Shown: positions 22,851 through 35,681, counted from the stretch's first letter. The stretch: 64,000 nucleotides of DNA from Cydia pomonella (GCF_033807575.1 NC_084711.1:8990001-9054000), one strand, 5' to 3'. Notes: generated from the letters alone by a model not told the origin. Numbers and translations: made by a program.

Positions 22851-24694
22851 TGCTGGTTATGTTCACGTTAAGACAACAAATACTTGGCCAGCAATTTCCC
22901 TGCCGTGACAATAATGATGAAATGGGCAAGCTATTAGAAAATGAGATACTGTTTAAGATATTATTAACATGACATGATCGCGATTCATCTAAAATTCTTT
23001 TTCATACTTCCGTTCATAACTTCATTTTATCTACTTAGTCACGCACATATAAATATTTAAAAAAATCTTATATTTGCTTTAAAAAATGGAAGACGCGAAT
23101 CCCAACTATAAATGCAACCATAACGAATAATGCTTTATAGTGCAATAAACTTGCGATTTGGTGAGATATAGAGTCGTAATATTAATATGGATATGACCTA
23201 ATACCTACTATGTACCGAATTTAATAGTAGTAGTTGTTGTAGTTCTTTGGAGCAAAGCGAAATTACATAAAAACAGTAAAATTCTGTTATTTATACGTTT
23301 TTTACGCAGAACAATTTATATCCAAAATAACCAAATTATAATAATACTACATGTGTACATTTTGTTATTTCAATTATTATAAATAAGACTGCTCGATGCT
23401 TAAAATTGTCTTGCCTCAAGAGCTTGTGACTTGGACTGTTTTTATTGATAAAGATATATTGTATTGAATATTATTGTAACTACTTTGATGGGTATTATTA
23501 TTAAATATCAATAAAGGCCATTATTCTTGAGTTCTGTGGGTATCTCAATGTTAGCACAACGTGTAAAGGGTTATTTACCCCTACTGAGATCACTGCAACC
23601 GAAGTCCGATCAGTTACAAAGCGTAGTCCGAGTAGGCATATTGTCAGGAAGTTGGCACCCTGAGCGGACTCTGGCGCCGCTTGCGCAGCACTGTCTGCAG
23701 ACATGACATATATGAGTAGATCATCCATGTGCATCTATGCTTAACAAAGCACATTTCATTAGTTTTGTACTTGTATCCGTTTAAGTTTATGACATGAATT
23801 GAAATCTTATTTTAAAGCTGAGAATTACGCGACAAATATTGAGTATATGGTTGTAGCCACACTACCGCTCATCATTCAGTAGCACGGCGGCGGTCAAGTA
23901 AGAAAGTTTTGTTTACGCGATTGTTTTATGTTAATGGCAATAAAAGTTTGATAGTAGCCGCTTTCACGTCATTACTTACCTTTAAATAAGAGGACAGTTA
24001 GCAAACGATCATAAGACGTATGATACCGTATTGGGCACTTTTTAACCATCTTTACTGGCTTTAAAGAATTGCATGGTCGCAAGAAAGCATAGATGACTCA
24101 TTCGTGTAACTGGGGATAGATCGCCCCATGGACTTAAGGTTTTTTAAGAAAAAAATGCGTTACATTTAAGAAATCTATTTTGATACCAGTCTGCGTTACC
24201 GGAACGGCTAGGTGGTACGCAGCCTTTCACGCACTTAATTTGGCAGGACCCCCTTCATACCGCACCCCGCCTCAGCAAGAGAAAGTAGTTAGCCTACGCA
24301 ATGCTAGGGGTCGTCGACCGAACTCGAAAATCCGAACCTCTGACGAAAAGTGACACACTACCTGCGAGCATTTTATATTCAGTAAGTGTGGTCAGTTTCT
24401 TGTACGGCCGATGAATGGGCAATGCGATTAGGTCAGGCTAGCTTAGCAACTGCCTATTGTGTGCTCAGCTGATGGGAGGCACGTAGTAGCCCTAACAGTC
24501 CCATAAAATACCTACACTCACTTATCACACTAACAATATTTAATTTATACTATGTGGTTGACTTTGAATCCCTAGTATAAGTCTGTTTCTGGGAATTTAC
24601 TGTTTAGTTAGTGTCAATAATAGACATATAATACATATTATGTATAGCACTCCTTACATGGCTTACATATGTAAGCTATAGTCATATTATTAGA

Positions 24695-24737
24695 ATCTGG
24701 CGATTTGTTTGCTCGTTTGCCTCCTATATCATAAAAA
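24695..24737 (+). mobile_element. Short LINE 3' terminus
   Basis: The + strand reads GGCGATTTGTTTGCTCGTTT, then GCCTCCTATATCATAAAAAAA. This is the terminal piece, with an A tail, of the same LINE tail family seen at 7755-7950. It is only about 40 bp and extremely 5'-truncated. Confidence 0.6.
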
Positions 24738-25097
24738 AATATTCTCGTCAGGCGCATCAGTTGCATACCTACAGAATCACCGATGTATGCAGGGATGTTA
24801 TTTCGCGAATTAGCAAAGTAATATTTTTGTTTAAGTATACAAGTGCTACAACTCTACTACCTATAGACCAATACTACTACAACTACACTAAACCAGTCAA
24901 ACAAGTTTTATTAATATGACTGAAAATCTTGAGGAAAACGTACATCATTGAATAAATCCTGTATGGGAAATCCCGCATCCGCACTAGACCTGCGGTATTA
25001 TGGCAGTATATCCTTGAAAAACTGGCTACTTCAGGCCAGTTGTAGCACATAAATATGCGGCTTACCATCAGATAAGCGTCCTTATGTTTCATCTGTG

Positions 25098-25152
25098 ATA
25101 AGGACGTTTCAATCAGAATTTATGTTGAAATTACAGATAGAAACGTCCTTAA
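25098..25152. repeat. Hairpin with ATAAGGACGTTTC arms
   Basis: ATAAGGACGTTTC is followed after about 30 bases by GAAACGTCCTTAAT. It lies directly upstream of the longer foldback at 25172. Confidence 0.7.
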
Positions 25153-25171
25153 TATTGCACTTGAAGCATAT

Positions 25172-25314
25172 GGGTCATAGCTCACTACACCGCCTCGCTG
25201 ACCACTCCGGAACGCCTTCCATAGTAACAAACTTTCGTTACCATAGCAACGCCCGCGTTTAGTATGGGAGGCGTTCCGGAATGTTCGGCGAGGCGGTGTA
25301 GTGAGCTATGACCC
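25172..25314. mobile_element. Foldback element with ~50-bp arms
   Basis: The outer 27 bases of each arm are perfect inverted repeats (GGGTCATAGCTCACTACACC, then GCCTCGC). The arms continue with few mismatches through TCCGGAACGCCT to about 50 bp. The spacer is about 35 bp and itself carries TTACCATAGCAACG-type short repeats. This is a typical small MITE. Confidence 0.85.
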
Positions 25315-25787
25315 TAAAGATCCTTTTGTGATGGAAAGCCATATATACAGACTAACAATGATGAAGATGAAGAGATTTTTTATTTTATTTAACAACTGTA
25401 TTAATATCAACGTACATTACTTGATAGGGATCTACGCTTCGTACAAATACACTTGACAACAACTGCATTTTTTGTTAATCTGACCTTGATATCTTCAAGC
25501 CTTATAAAGCAGGAAGCATGCAATTGGCATTAACAAAGGCGTGACCGATACAAGTATGGCAAACATGATTAACATGCAAATCACTGTTGTGTAGAAATAA
25601 GTCAATAAAACAATGCGAATATGAACAAAAAACACACCTCAAAGTTGTATACATAAAGGGTACCCTTTGTGCGTTGAGCGTCGCGCGTTGAACGTAAAAG
25701 GCAAACGATGTGTTCAAAACTATTAAAAGCGATGAATGTTTTATAACTTACAGTATTTGATTCTTTACAAAATCAATACTAAAGAAC

Positions 25788-25896
25788 CCATTGATTAACA
25801 GTCCGCTGGAAGGTATCGGCCTGTCAGTTAGAACAAAAAGTTGACAGTTCCGAACAACTGACAGGCCGATACCATCAGACTGTTAATCAGTGGGCC
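25788..25896. mobile_element. Small foldback element (GGTATCGGCCTGTCAGTT)
   Basis: The left arm is CCCATTGATTAACAGTCCGC, then GGTATCGGCCTGTCAGTT. The right arm is AACTGACAGGCCGATACC, then AGACTGTTAATCAGTGGG. The loop is about 24 bp. The sequence type is common in moth genomes. Confidence 0.85.
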
Positions 25897-25908
25897 CCTT
25901 TAGTCTAA

Positions 25909-26117
25909 AGGTGACGTTCGGGTGTCAACTGCAGCTGCATTTCTGTTGCGCCGTCGTTGTTGCCGCCGATCTGTCGATTTCTTTGACCAGATGAGTGACG
26001 GAAATAACGTCATAATTGCGGCATATATTTTATCAAGGAAATTGTTAGATATAGCGGCGATAACAACGACGCTGCAACAGTACGAGCAATGCAGCTGCAG
26101 TTGACATCTGAACTTCA
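25909..26117. mobile_element. Foldback element with GTCAACTGCAGCTGCA arms
   Basis: GTCAACTGCAGCTGCATT and its exact reverse complement sit at the two sides, and similarity extends inward through CGTCGTTGTT(G/A)CCGCC. The arms are about 60 bp with small indels and the spacer is about 80 bp. Frames crossing it on both strands are artefacts of the palindrome. Confidence 0.8.
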
Positions 26118-26119
26118 TC

Positions 26120-29100
26120 TTAAGGATGAGAGCACAAATCAAAGTACGAAATGGATCTACTTAGAGAACTATTCATTGGTTTCTATCGGTAGCTCTTGAC
26201 GTCACATGACGTCGCAAAGCCTGGAGCACAACTTGCCGTCAACGAGATAATAAGTTTTATACAAGGATATATTATCGTAGCTCAGACAATAAAAAAACGA
26301 ATCTACTTATATCTTTACCGATGAAATTACAGTTCGATACCAAATGTTTTGATACAAATATCAAAGGTTACGAACGATGGCTTGTCAAGGCAAAGTGTTT
26401 TCACACGCATGGAGCTATGAAAAGGGCGTATTGTACTGAAACAAATAACAACATGTTTGCATTAACCGATGTTAGCGAGGAGGCGTTAATTACGCTGTCG
26501 GTCCTCTTAAGTGGAGTGGGACAGTTAGTGTTAATATTAACAGCAACACGTTAACGGTCGGTAGACTTTATGTGATTGTAATAAGGTTTGCGAATGATCA
26601 GTTAACAGTGTCGACGATGGTTACTGCTGAAATCATCGTGGAAAATCCTGCAGGATATTAAGGTGAGGTGGACAAAGGCCGATATTTCTAGTACTTGGTA
26701 ACGTTTTTGTAGAAAACTTAATCGACATTTTGTAAACAAGTGTCATTTTGTTTATAGTATGCTATGATTTCTGGTAATAAAATTCATGTTGTATTTTGTT
26801 TTCATCTTCTATGACCGTATGTATATGAAAATTGTGTCTGTCAAGTTGCTACAACTCGATACCTATAAATATTGAATTAAACACAACTGTTAATCCAACT
26901 AACAATTCAATTCATAGTGAAGTGTAAATTCATTGTCAATAAATCAAACGTAATCGGTTGTTAAAATGGATAACTACCTGCTTAGCCTTTAGTACTAATC
27001 GTACTTAATATTACTATCATACTGGGTGAACTATCTAGCAAATTTTCTACGTATAGTTTATAACTATCTATTTAGAGTCTCATTTCTAACATTTAAATAT
27101 AGGTAGATAATAAAACCGTAAAAATTCTAAATAAAATAGATCAGACTCGCCTTCTTACAGATACGATATAAAAAGCCTCTAAGCAAAAGGGCTGGGAAAG
27201 TCACGATTCGTGAATGATTAGTGACATAAAAAATAACCGTATTAAAAACATAACAGAATTGTGGCCCAGTATGCTCATAGCAACGAGAGCAGGCCTCGGG
27301 CGGTGTTAGAACCAGAGTAGGTTTTGTATAGAGTAGTCCATCTGTAAACAAAGATACAAGCGCGAGCCGCACCGTCCGCGCAGAAAAACAAGTGATGGTG
27401 TAAAATTTTACAGTAATGCTAGTCTAGATAAAGGCTGGGAGCTGTTCCCGTTTACCTTCGAGCCCTACGAGACGCAGATAAATTATTTTGTTTCCATTTT
27501 TTATAAAATATAAGCAATATAAAACAGATAAGCCCTATATGGCAGTTACTTTTAAGTGGTTGTGAGGTAGGTAACTTAGACCTAACTAAATTAAAAAATC
27601 GAGGAGAAATTTATTAACAAATGACGTTCAATCCTAAGCTTTCCCGTGTACTTGTATAGTAATTTAAGAACAAGTATGTAAGATTTAACGACATAACATA
27701 GTAATATTTTTTGCAACGTCATCTTAACCTGAATTGAATTGGATGGAACGTCGAATATTCAACAGGCAGGATATCCAATCTTAGGTTCGGGATTTTAGTT
27801 TAAACAACGAAAATTATTGGTGACTACAGTATACCTATGCCAATAGATGGCGTGCTGTTATGTGTTTATACTGTGTTAGATGGAAGCACGCATACCTTTT
27901 ATCGACCATCCGGTGGACTTGTACCCTTTGAGAACTGACCTTGTATTGTTTTCAGTCTTCTTTTGACGTTCCCACCATTCTTTTAATATTATCCGGTGCA
28001 TCAGACCTTGCCTTGAGCCTTGATGATGGAGAGCAGTCCAGGGCTTTAAAAAAACGTTAATAAGCCTGTGATGGCATTGCTATGATTGCTTATGGTGTTC
28101 AATTTCATTCATATTTTCTAATGATAAAAGTTAAAAATACGCTTATAAGTACAAAAAATCAAGTAAGGGGATATATTATGAGCTGAGCTGACAGGTTGTG
28201 CTTGGGTTCAGTATAAATCGACAATGTCTACGAATGTGTCATTTGCACTTATTTTAATCATCATAAATCATTTGATAAAAAATTTGTTTCGTCGAATCTT
28301 GTTTCTCTCTTTTCTTACCAGAGACCGACTCCAAAAGTTAACAAATTCATAGAAAAAGCGTCCCGCGAAATGAAAATTCTGTGAAATTTAGCCACGGCCA
28401 GACATTCTAAGAAATTCAATAAAAAGAAGATAAGGCATTTAAGCTTCAACAAAAAGCTAGATTATCCCAAGCTGCATGGCCATATATTTTGCGCGTGTCA
28501 AATAAAGGCCGCATGTTCAAATATTTACATTATTCATAATAGCCGTGGTGCATGGGTGTAACATCGTCACACAGTTATTTGTGCATTTGTAGATCTTATT
28601 GCAACGAGGTTAGGTATATAAATGGTCAGTTAAATGATGCTGTCTGTATGTAGGTGGTCTGTATGGTCGCGGGAGTCGCGGGTGTAAGTATGCATCTGCG
28701 CAGTTGTCCGGCCGGCCGTTTCTATCCAAGTGTTAATTTATTGTATTAGCTTGCATGAGGCATGGATAGCCGCACATTATAAAGCATATCACATAGTAAG
28801 TAAATCTCGCAGTTAGCACTCATATGTATGGTTGTAAAGTCGCCTTCAGATCATAAGTACATTATTATTACGTTATTGTAGGTACATAGATATGTACGCC
28901 GCAAGTCGCCACTGAACGATTGTTTCAGTATCAAGTATTACCTACGCGCGTGTATAAATCCTAGATTTTCTTAAATTGAAGTAGATACATACATACTTCT
29001 GCGTAACATAATTTTTATACACAAGTAGTGAACACGAGTAATTTTCTTGTACTCCTTATTTTAGCGCTTTTCCGATTACGACCTTGCCCGGAGTCCTTAA

Positions 29101-29660
29101 TTTTAGGAAAATGAATCATACCAGTAGGTGTTAGGTAGGTTATGAAAGCCAGCTTCATATTTTTTTCAGCACTAGAAATTATATTTTCATCTTAGGTACA
29201 TATGTTTTATCTACTCAATAGTAAGTAACAATCTTTGGGTAGTTCGAGGTCCACCGGCTGTCATGTCCGCACGTGAGCCGCTCAACCCGCTCGGCGCGCG
29301 CGCACGTGCCCGGCTTCGCGATGGAAAATCACAGAAAACAAGGACACAATGCAATGGTTCATTCAACCGGACGTTATTATTCAACGAGCGCACTGTGATG
29401 AAACTACACAGATCTTCATTATTATTAACGGACAACATTTCGACATTTTGGTGCACGTAACCTCGACCAGCACCTAGGGCACGTACGGGAGCTGTACCCG
29501 AAATTTGACGCCCTTTCAAACGATGTCAAGCAAAGGACGGTTGTCAATAAGGACGATTTCTAATTGCATTTATATGCAAGTAGCGCCATGTTGACAATCG
29601 GGATCAAGTGTATCTACGACGATCAATACGGGATCAAGTATAGTACGATATCATAGGTAC
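26120..29660. other. AT-rich non-coding stretch, no gene seen
   Basis: No frame has a recognisable domain. A CpG-rich spot with alternating CGCG motifs lies at about 29265-29320. The remaining sequence is AT-rich and unremarkable. Confidence 0.5.
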
Positions 29661-29664
29661 AATA

Positions 29665-30005
29665 TATTTATGCCTCGAAACTTTAGGTCCATGGGGTTCC
29701 AGCGCGCACAAGTTTTTTGCAGAAATCGCGAAGCGTCTGGTTGACGTAACTGGTGACCGAAGAGCTGGCGGCTTCCTCGCACTATCAGTATTGCGATACA
29801 ACGAGGAAATGCCGCCAGCATCCTTGGTACAATGCCTTAAGGGCTTATTTTAGATTTAAGCTAGTATATTAATCCTTACATACATAGTATATATACATTA
29901 TGTATATTGTTATATTGTTATTGTTGGTTGTTGTGTGCTGTCAAGCGGACCCCAGGCTCCCATGAGCCGTGGCAAAAAGCCGGGACAACGCGAGGAAGGC
30001 GAAGA
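29665..30005 (+). pseudogene. Retrotransposon C-terminal fragment (copy 2, degraded) with 3' tail
   Basis: On the + strand GAAACTTTAGGTCCATGGGG, CGTCTGGTTGACGTAACTGG and TGACCGAAGAGCTGGCGGCT are the degraded equivalent of the TLGPWGP / RLVD-TGD-RAG segment seen at 7195 and 57600. Frameshifts and stops break the frame. It is followed by an AT-rich tail and the block CAAGCGGACCCCAGGCTCCC, ATGAGCCGTGGCAAAAAGCC, typical of the 3' untranslated region of such elements. The copy is old and inactive. Confidence 0.6.
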
Positions 30006-30019
30006 AGGCCCCTGCGAAC

Positions 30020-30232
30020 GTATACTTAATACTTGCCTTAGGGCCTGTTTGCATATTGATTAGCGTTCAGTACGAGTTTATACATTTGCTAGTAAACGTA
30101 AGTACTATCCCGGACGATCGTGTTCGAAATAACATTGATATATGTCAAAGTTTTCATTTGTTTGGTTGAGTTAAATTTAATGCCCATGTCAACAACGCTA
30201 TATGCAACATTTAATTACTTTTTATAAAAAAT

Positions 30233-30276
<44 letters not shown>

Positions 30277-30350
30277 TTCATTTTCATTTAGTTTTCTAAA
30301 ACGTACTTACCCATACCCCGAATTTCACGGAATTCAATAAAAATACGGTG
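30020..30350. mobile_element. TA-flanked inverted-repeat element, copy B (5'-truncated)
   Basis: It aligns with copy A at 14754 from ACTTGCCTTAGGGC(A/C)TGTTT through GGACGAT, AACAACGCTATATGCAACAT and ACGTACTTACCCATACCCCG to the right terminus (ATACGGTG|TA). The left terminus is missing: the copy begins where the LINE tail ends. It contains a (TA)n run at 30235-30272. Confidence 0.85.
30235..30272. repeat. (AT)n microsatellite within copy B
   Basis: An AT dinucleotide run of about 18 units has expanded at the position where copies A and C have a short T/A-rich spacer. Confidence 0.9.
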
Positions 30351-30400
30351 TAGAAGTTGTAGACCTAATTCGTTTTATATTAGTTATCCCACAGTAAGCC

Positions 30401-30714
30401 GAAGCGGTGGTAGCCGAGTGGATATGACGTCCGACTTTCAATCCGGAGGTCGCAAGTTCAAATCCTGGCTCGTACCAATGAGTTTTTCGGAACGTATGTA
30501 CGAAATGTCATTTGATATTTACCACTAGCTTTTCGGTGAAGGAAAACATCGTGAGGAAACCTGCACACATCTGCGAAGAAATTCAAAGGTGTATGTGAAG
30601 TCCCCAATCCGCATTGGGCTAGCGTAGGGACTATAGCCCGAGCCCTCTTGCACATGAGAGGAGGCCTGTGCCCAGCAGTGGGACGTATATAGGCTGAATT
30701 ATTATGATTATTAT
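30401..30714 (+). mobile_element. tRNA-derived SINE
   Basis: The tRNA-like head has a box A-like TGGTAGCCGAGTGG and a box B-like AAGTTCAAATCC about 45 bases apart. The body carries the diagnostic order ACCAATGAGTTTTTCGGAAC, TCGGTGAAGGAAAACATCGT, GAGGAAACCTGCACACATCT, GTGCCCAGCAGTGGGACGTA and TATAGGCTGA, then a short ATTATG-type tail. RNA polymerase III transcription is known for this class. The intact promoter boxes suggest a fairly young copy. It is not a tRNA gene. Confidence 0.92.
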
Positions 30715-31528
30715 CCCAAAGTAAATTTATGGTAAAGTCGACTTTACTATACACATATGAAAACTTACCTCTGTGACAGCTGTCCAGCTAGTTCCTGGTT
30801 GCACGCTGCCTGCGTATCAAAAATCACTTTGTTTTTCTTACCTGTCAACAAACATTGCATAGTATTTATTTTATTACAACAAATAACCTGCAGTAGCTAT
30901 GATTATACTATCTACCGATTACAATAACTGGTCTCGCGATAAGCTCTATTTTATTACAATGGTTAGCTAGCCGTATAATTACTACATTAAAATTACATCA
31001 TAGTGGCTTTCTGCGACGCCTACGGTAGAGATTTCAAAATTTCGCTAAACTGTGGACAGGATTGATCATTGACGCAGTAGGATGTTTTGAATAAATAATC
31101 AAACATTATTGTTACTTTATATCCGTTTTATAAACTGTCAAAGGTTCCTACTTTCATTGAATAAGTTTTTTTGTTACGTAAACTATATTTAAATAAATAG
31201 GTGTAAGTATCTACATAATATAAAGCTTGCACATAGCATGCACTCTTAGGGTACAAGGTTAAGACTACACGTTTTTAAGAGAATACCCGTCGATATCAAT
31301 GTATTTTTACTAAGTTAGATGGTATTAATCGTTTTAGTACTTTGTAAATGCAATCGTACCCAATAAAAGATTCCACGGTCAATTATACATAGGTACTTAT
31401 CCGTTGAAAAATGCCATGAAAAAATATATACATAAATTATGATTTGAGACGTAGGTAACTACTTATAGGTTCCACATTGTTTATAGGGCCGTGAGTCAGT
31501 TTGTTGTTGTTATCGCTACATTTGGTGC

Positions 31529-31604
31529 ATTCCCATCTGTCCCTGCCGGGCACAAATGGGAATGAAACTATTCCCATATATTCCCGCCGGGGACAGATGG
31601 GAAT
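31529..31604. repeat. Hairpin repeat (ATTCCCATCTGTCCC)
   Basis: The outer arms ATTCCCATCTGTCCCTGCCG and CCGGGGACAGATGGGAAT enclose inner repeats of AAATGGGAAT and ATTCCCATA. It is a short interspersed foldback. Confidence 0.75.
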
Positions 31605-31609
31605 TACAT

Positions 31610-33480
31610 TTCACAAATAGTTTTAGAGTTTTTTTATTTTTAATTATGGAGCAATTCCTACATTACATACCTATCAGTAAATTGGTATAGTTAAGATATT
31701 AAAAGCTTTAGTCAATTTATTTACCTTTCATCTGTATTTGCCGTACAATTTTTCCAAAATTCTGTGGAGCGATCTCAACATCCTGCGCCTATCATATCAG
31801 TTTATTGCTACAGTAAAGCTATAAAAAAAGCTTAACGCAATACAAGTACTAGCCGCTATAATACTCCATAAGTTCGTAACGCATAAACCTCAGCGTTGCA
31901 ATAAGTAACCTAAAATAAGAAGGCACTAAATTATGTCAGTCATACTATAATAAAGCTGCAGAAAAAGCTTTACAAAAATTCAATTTCATTTGTTATATTA
32001 CTCCTTACAGCATAAATCTCCTAGAAATTCCGTAAATTAATTTCAACGTGACAACCCTTAATAATGTAATAAGTATAAAATTATTCCCTTATCGTAAGAG
32101 ATAGTGAAGCTGCTGAACAGGCAATTCCAGCTTCCGTCATTAGATCTCCGATAAGAAAGCTATAAATCTCTTCAAAATACCGTGGAGAAATCTCAACATC
32201 ACAACCCTAAATAAAAGCATTAGTATGCATGCCGGACTCGGGCGCAGCCAAAACCTACGACGTGATGGTGTAACCGTGAGTGCGGTAGTAATGTGCCGGG
32301 TTCGTTCAACGATAAAAGCGAAAGTGCGTTCACTGGGACATCGACCGGCTCCTTTGGACCCTGCTACGGAGCCCGCTTCCTGGGTTCGACCAACAAGGGC
32401 CTCTCTGTTAGAACTTTGTCGAAGTCACTTATTGAACGATCGTCATCAAATATCAATCTACTGGTTTGTTGTCAAAATGCTTCGTCTAATGCTTTGAAAA
32501 TAAAGTAGTTGTGGAGGTTGTCCCGGAAACTCTAGAAGCTCCAAACTTTAAAATTCACCAGGGCATCGACTGGTGCCTATTTGGACGCTTCCTACGTGTC
32601 CCTTTTCCATGAGTCGAGAGCATTGAGCAAAGAGTAGTAAGTATACAATACAATACTCTTTATTGCACACCCTCACATAATATATAGGACAACATTGAGT
32701 CTGAGAACATACTGAAAACACAGTATGTTCTCAGAGTAAGTACGTACCACATTCTTTAATACATAGAACTACAGATTTTAGTCAATAATCTGTTTATTTA
32801 TTTATTCGATTCGTTTTCATGAGGTGAGTAACAAGTACTTTTTTCCTACTTTATAAGAAGAGGTTGGTTTACGCTACGAAAATAACCGTAGTAAGGTTAA
32901 AGCTTAGCTAGGTATCGAACGTTTTGCTTGTTCTTAAATGATGTTATACGTATTAATAAAACAATTGTGTTATTTTATTAATAATATATGTATATTAAAA
33001 CTAGGCACCATTTATCCAAACCTAGTTATTCTTTATGTTTGTATACGCAAATTGGAAAAGCTAGTAACTTGGCACCTATGTAGAGTATTTCTCGTAAAAT
33101 ACGTATTTTTTGCGATCTCTATGTGAACATACACACTAAAATTGTATGTGAGTACCTACTTTTCTATGAAAGAGTTGTAGAAATAATAACAAGCTAATTT
33201 ACTGAAAGGGTAATAATTTAAGTTAGCATGTGCGGCGGCGATCATTTGTCACGGAGACTCAACCCGCGAAAGGTCATGAAACACTACAGGGATGATACAG
33301 TCATTTGGGGCCGTGGCTTCTCGCGTAGCGGCACCAACACCCCAATAAAGTCTAGTCAAGAAAGAAATGGAGGGATTATCACAAACACGAGGCAAAACGA
33401 GTAAATATATAAATACAACTTATAAGCAATGAATTGTTCAGCTCATTAGCTGCAATGCTGCATAATAATCTGCATGTAAT
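31610..33480. other. AT-rich stretch with diverged direct repeats, no gene seen
   Basis: A ~35-bp motif, CGTGGAGAAATCTCAACATC followed by ACAACCCTAA, recurs in diverged form at about 31760, 32022 and 32183, suggesting an old duplicated repeat. A 71-codon frame at 32293 (Ser/Gly/Thr-rich) is not recognised. The rest is AT-rich. Confidence 0.4.
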
Positions 33481-33483
33481 AAT

Positions 33484-33862
33484 CTGTAGCTATAAGTGTG
33501 ATCCAGTAATTGGCTTTTTTCAATACCACGCTGGTGGCAAACAAGCATACAGCCCGCTTAATAGTACACTCCTTTTTTGAACAACCACATACTGTAGACC
33601 CTCGGGGAAAACCTCGGCAGGGAGCTCGTTCCACAGCCGGTACGTCCGCAGGAGGAAGTTCCTCGTGCGTGACCATTTAGGCTCTAAGGTGTGAGGTGTG
33701 AGGATGAACACCCTGCCGACGATGAGCGTTGCGGTGATAGAAAGTGTCTAACAATTCTTCAGAGCACAGACAAGGAGGTTTCCTTAGACTTAAAAGTTCA
33801 AAGCTGCTTGTGAGTTTGGGGATCGGCGACATTTGCAAAGCGCGCCACAGTCGAAGAATCAT
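33484..33862 (-). pseudogene. Non-LTR reverse transcriptase C-terminal fragment
   Basis: The minus strand shows SEELLDTFYHRNAHRRQGVH, then after a frame change KWSRTRNFLLRTYRLWNEL and PAEVFPEGLQ, then the 3' tail GTATGCTTGTTTGCCACC. This is the conserved end of Jockey/CR1-type reverse transcriptases (His-rich block, then F-L-x-R-T-x-x-L-W-N-x-L-P). The frameshift and missing catalytic domain show it is dead. Confidence 0.75.
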
Positions 33863-33989
33863 GATTCTTAGTAGAAATAACTTTATTTTCTTCAGCTTCT
33901 TCGATCCTCACAAGAAAAAGAAGAATTATTTTTATTATTTTTTACTATTTTTTATAAACTTTTATGACATTAACACATTATATAAGAAT

Positions 33990-35170
33990 TAATTAGTAAG
34001 CGGTCAGTTTGTAGCTATACGATTAAATAAATAAACGGGATAGACGGTATAAAAAACTACCTATGGATTTTTTTCTCTAATTAAGGAGGAAAGAGCTAGT
34101 GATCCTAGTTAAAATAACATAAACTAATCCAATTTGAATAATAATAGCTATAAACAAATTTCCGTAAAATTGTCCCTATATTATACCTACATAATACCTA
34201 TGCTATAGATATATCTGCAACGTTGAACTGCAACGTTTAAACGCTGAAAATAAAATAGCATAGATAATAATCACATATAATATAACAATTTAAAATATCA
34301 TTTTATACTGACTTAAAAATGTTGCCATTTATACCACATATATATATTTATATCGTTATGAAATAAGCTTCGGGGGATTTACATTACATCAATCAAGAAT
34401 AAATACGCCTTGTTTCCCAGAAATTCAAATCGATGTGACGTGTTTTGCCGTTACATAAATCGTAGGCGATTTACCGCAAGGCTGCGCCGTAAGCGTTCGA
34501 TAAGATTGCATACATTCGTAACTAATGCCTGCTAGTGCTAACCAACGAAGTAAAAATAACTTAAATCAATGAATTTATTGTACCTATAAAGGTCTCAATC
34601 AAAACGTATGTTTTTTTAGTTATCATTGCAACTTCGCGCCATCAGCGCCTTATTTATACGAGACATTATAACGATACCTTTTAATGGTACAATGTTTGGG
34701 GCATGTAACAGCGGCACATAGTCGATAACGCCGAAGGCCGAATCGCTCACGGAATGACCGTAGTACCCTTCAGCTCATAAACTTTAACCTTGTTGACTCT
34801 GTACGACTACGACATAGGTTTTGTCCAAATCAAATTGGCCTGATTGGATTCGCTGACATTGTACTTATTAGGCACTCTATTATATTGTCACGTAGTAGGT
34901 ACCTATGTAGGTTAGAAATCAATGGTTTTGTATCAAATATACTCGTCCTACCTTCAGTCGCCATAAGATACCTATATCGCAGCGGCCAAGGTACTCAAAA
35001 ATATCTGACCTAAAGATGCACTATAATGACTTGATAATAAAGGTTTTGTTCAGATATTTGTGAACACATTGGCCAATTTGTTTTAAGTATCTAATGACTG
35101 TACAGTTGTACACGCATACAGTTCCAGAAATAGGTAATTACTTAGATATTAAGCGAGCGACGATTTTTTT
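33990..35170. other. AT-rich non-coding stretch
   Basis: No gene seen. At about 34985-35080 there is a partial relative of the foldback at 339 (TTCAGATATTTGTGAACACA, TTGGCC). Confidence 0.5.
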
Positions 35171-35191
35171 TATTATTTAGGGTCATAGAGT

Positions 35192-35340
35192 TAGACCAAG
35201 ATAAGTTGGCAGCGATTTTGATAGCCCAGACGGTGCAAGTGTCAAGTAAACGTCATAATTTCATAGAAGTTTGACGTTTAAAATAACCCGTGCATCGTCT
35301 GGCTGCGCTATTAAAATCGCTGCTAACTTATCTTGGTTTT
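35192..35340. mobile_element. Foldback element (copy 1 of family also at 51701)
   Basis: The left arm is TTAGACCAAGATAAGTTGGC, then AGCGATTTTGATAGCCCAG. The right arm is the reverse complement with a few changes. The central part includes AAGTAAACGTCATAA. The copy at 51701 shares arms and centre, so this is a family and not a chance palindrome. Confidence 0.85.
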
Positions 35341-35395
35341 ACATTTTTTTCTATTGATCATTATGCGACTGAACCATCTGAACTTTGTTTCCTTA

Positions 35396-35681
35396 GGGCA
35401 GTTACAGACTAGTGTTTTATACAAACGTACGCGTACGCGCGTGTAAGCTCGTATAGACCAAATGTAGGGAAAGGTAAAGCGCGTGTAAGTTCGAATAAAC
35501 CAAATGTCAAATGAGCTCAACCAGGGTGTGGGGTGTCAGGGTCGGGAACGCGCATGTAAGTCCTATGGAGTTGCAGGCGTCCACCAGGCGGGCGGTATGC
35601 TTTTTTGCCACCGTAGTATTAAAAAATGTGTGAAAGGTAACGCGTTTATGCGCAGAAAAATACACTAGTATGTAACTGCCC
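35396..35681. mobile_element. PIF/Harbinger-like MITE with TTA target duplication
   Basis: The left end is TTA|GGGCAGTTACAGACTAGTGT and the right end ACACTAGTATGTAACTGCCC|TTA. The inverted termini start with GGG and are flanked by a 3-bp TTA direct repeat, both features known for PIF/Harbinger elements. The body (about 286 bp) lacks a transposase frame and contains two imperfect GCGCGTGTAAG(C/T)TCG repeats. Superfamily is inferred from ends and duplication only. Confidence 0.75.

Noticed and set aside
22720..22929. Possible tRNA gene: GGTTCGAATCC on the + strand and a tRNA-like segment on the minus strand
   Set aside because: The surrounding body motifs (GTGAAGGAAAACAG, GGACTAACCC, CTCCGGGTTG) show a SINE, and no full cloverleaf with acceptor-stem pairing is present.
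30401..30480. tRNA gene suggested by box A and box B
   Set aside because: It continues into a standard SINE body, and the acceptor stem does not pair.
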